Position numbers and translations under genes: made by a program
From: DASZZX01 sp036260415
GTDB lineage: Bacteria; Actinomycetota; Nitriliruptoria; Nitriliruptorales; JAHWKO01
DNA length: 12,756 nucleotides
Direction of reading: 5' to 3'
Assembly (NCBI GenBank): GCA_036260415.1
Contig: DASZZX010000342.1
Coordinates: 1-12,756, forward strand
In this document: in pieces, positions 12,636 through 12,756 of the stretch
Position numbering within the stretch: position 1 is the first letter of the stretch
How the letters are laid out: each line of letters starts with the position of its first letter
The notes under the pieces: generated by a model
Seen by the model: the letters and a program-made list of their open reading frames with translations, nothing else
Told to the model about the DNA's origin: nothing
The model's database searches: none

Positions 12636-12756
12636 ATGGCGGACGAGACCAGCAGTGACATCCTGGTGCACGCCCCGGCCGACACCATCATGGGGGTCAT
12701 CATCGATTACGAGGCCTACCCCGAGTGGGCGAGCCAGATCGAGGAGGTCGAGATCC
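12636..12756 (+). CDS. SRPBCC (START/polyketide cyclase-like) protein, 3'-partial
   Basis: Only the first 40 codons are in the window. ATG 12636 has AGGAGA seven bases upstream. The visible part contains a first strand (DILVHAPADTIMGVI) and the family's typical IIDYEAYPEWASQIEEVEI, that is, the YPEW turn followed by the second strand. SRPBCC proteins bind hydrophobic ligands in a helix-grip fold and have varied roles (cyclase/dehydrase-like, lipid binding); the specific role cannot be told from the N-terminus alone. It has its own promoter candidate and follows the nuclease gene after 218 bp. Confidence 0.8.
   Translation, partial: MADETSSDILVHAPADTIMGVIIDYEAYPEWASQIEEVEI

Overview
The window is very GC-rich DNA with dense coding and almost no TA dinucleotides outside promoters. 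It looks like an actinobacterial (Actinomycetota) chromosome. The markers are a DUF4193 protein with a C-terminal CxxC...CxxC pair, an lnt-ppm gene pair of the type fused in mycobacteria, a HisN-type histidinol-phosphatase, an actinobacterial-style stand-alone RecB-family nuclease, and frequent GTG starts with GTGA/ATGA stop-start overlaps. A deep-branching high-GC actinobacterium is possible, but the genus cannot be fixed from the sequence. I see no plasmid, phage, transposase, integrase or CRISPR genes; this is housekeeping and envelope chromosome.

Layout. 1-239: a perfect 106-bp inverted repeat with a 27-bp spacer, most likely a fold-back artefact at a contig end; it corrupts the 5' end of an Fe-S (CCG-domain) protein gene. 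825-1751: a YegS/DagK-type lipid kinase. 1752-2010: a convergent intergenic region holding a 70-bp unit repeated about 2.7 times, each copy carrying a long hairpin. 2011-3738 (-): glycerol-3-phosphate dehydrogenase (glpD). A compact divergent promoter region leads into an M24 Xaa-Pro-type peptidase (3814-4947), an overlapping GNAT acetyltransferase (4944-5387) and a small three-helix membrane protein (5515-5850).

5851-6591 is the one long stretch without a convincing gene. It ends in a cluster of perfect palindromes, a 12-bp stem hairpin and the only promoter with both -35 and -10 hexamers. That promoter reads into a three-gene block: DUF4193 protein (6592-7017), apolipoprotein N-acyltransferase lnt (7008-8618) and polyprenol-phosphate mannosyltransferase (8615-9382), all overlapping. 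Next come tRNA-Glu(TTC) at 9434-9506, a half-size TMEM165/GDT1 membrane protein on the minus strand (9568-9855), a structured divergent intergenic region, an unrecognised 158-aa gene coupled to hisN (10081-11339), a RecB-family PD-(D/E)XK nuclease with a predicted Fe-S cluster (11404-12417), and the first 40 codons of an SRPBCC/polyketide-cyclase-like protein running off the end.

Functional themes: glycerophospholipid metabolism (lipid kinase, GlpD), envelope lipoprotein acylation and polyprenol-linked mannosylation (Lnt, Ppm), histidine biosynthesis (HisN) and DNA repair (RecB-like nuclease). Nothing amounts to an obvious new multi-gene system. The most interesting unexplained items are the tandem hairpin array at 1776-1963, the palindrome-rich region before the DUF4193-lnt-ppm block, and the unknown protein coupled to HisN.
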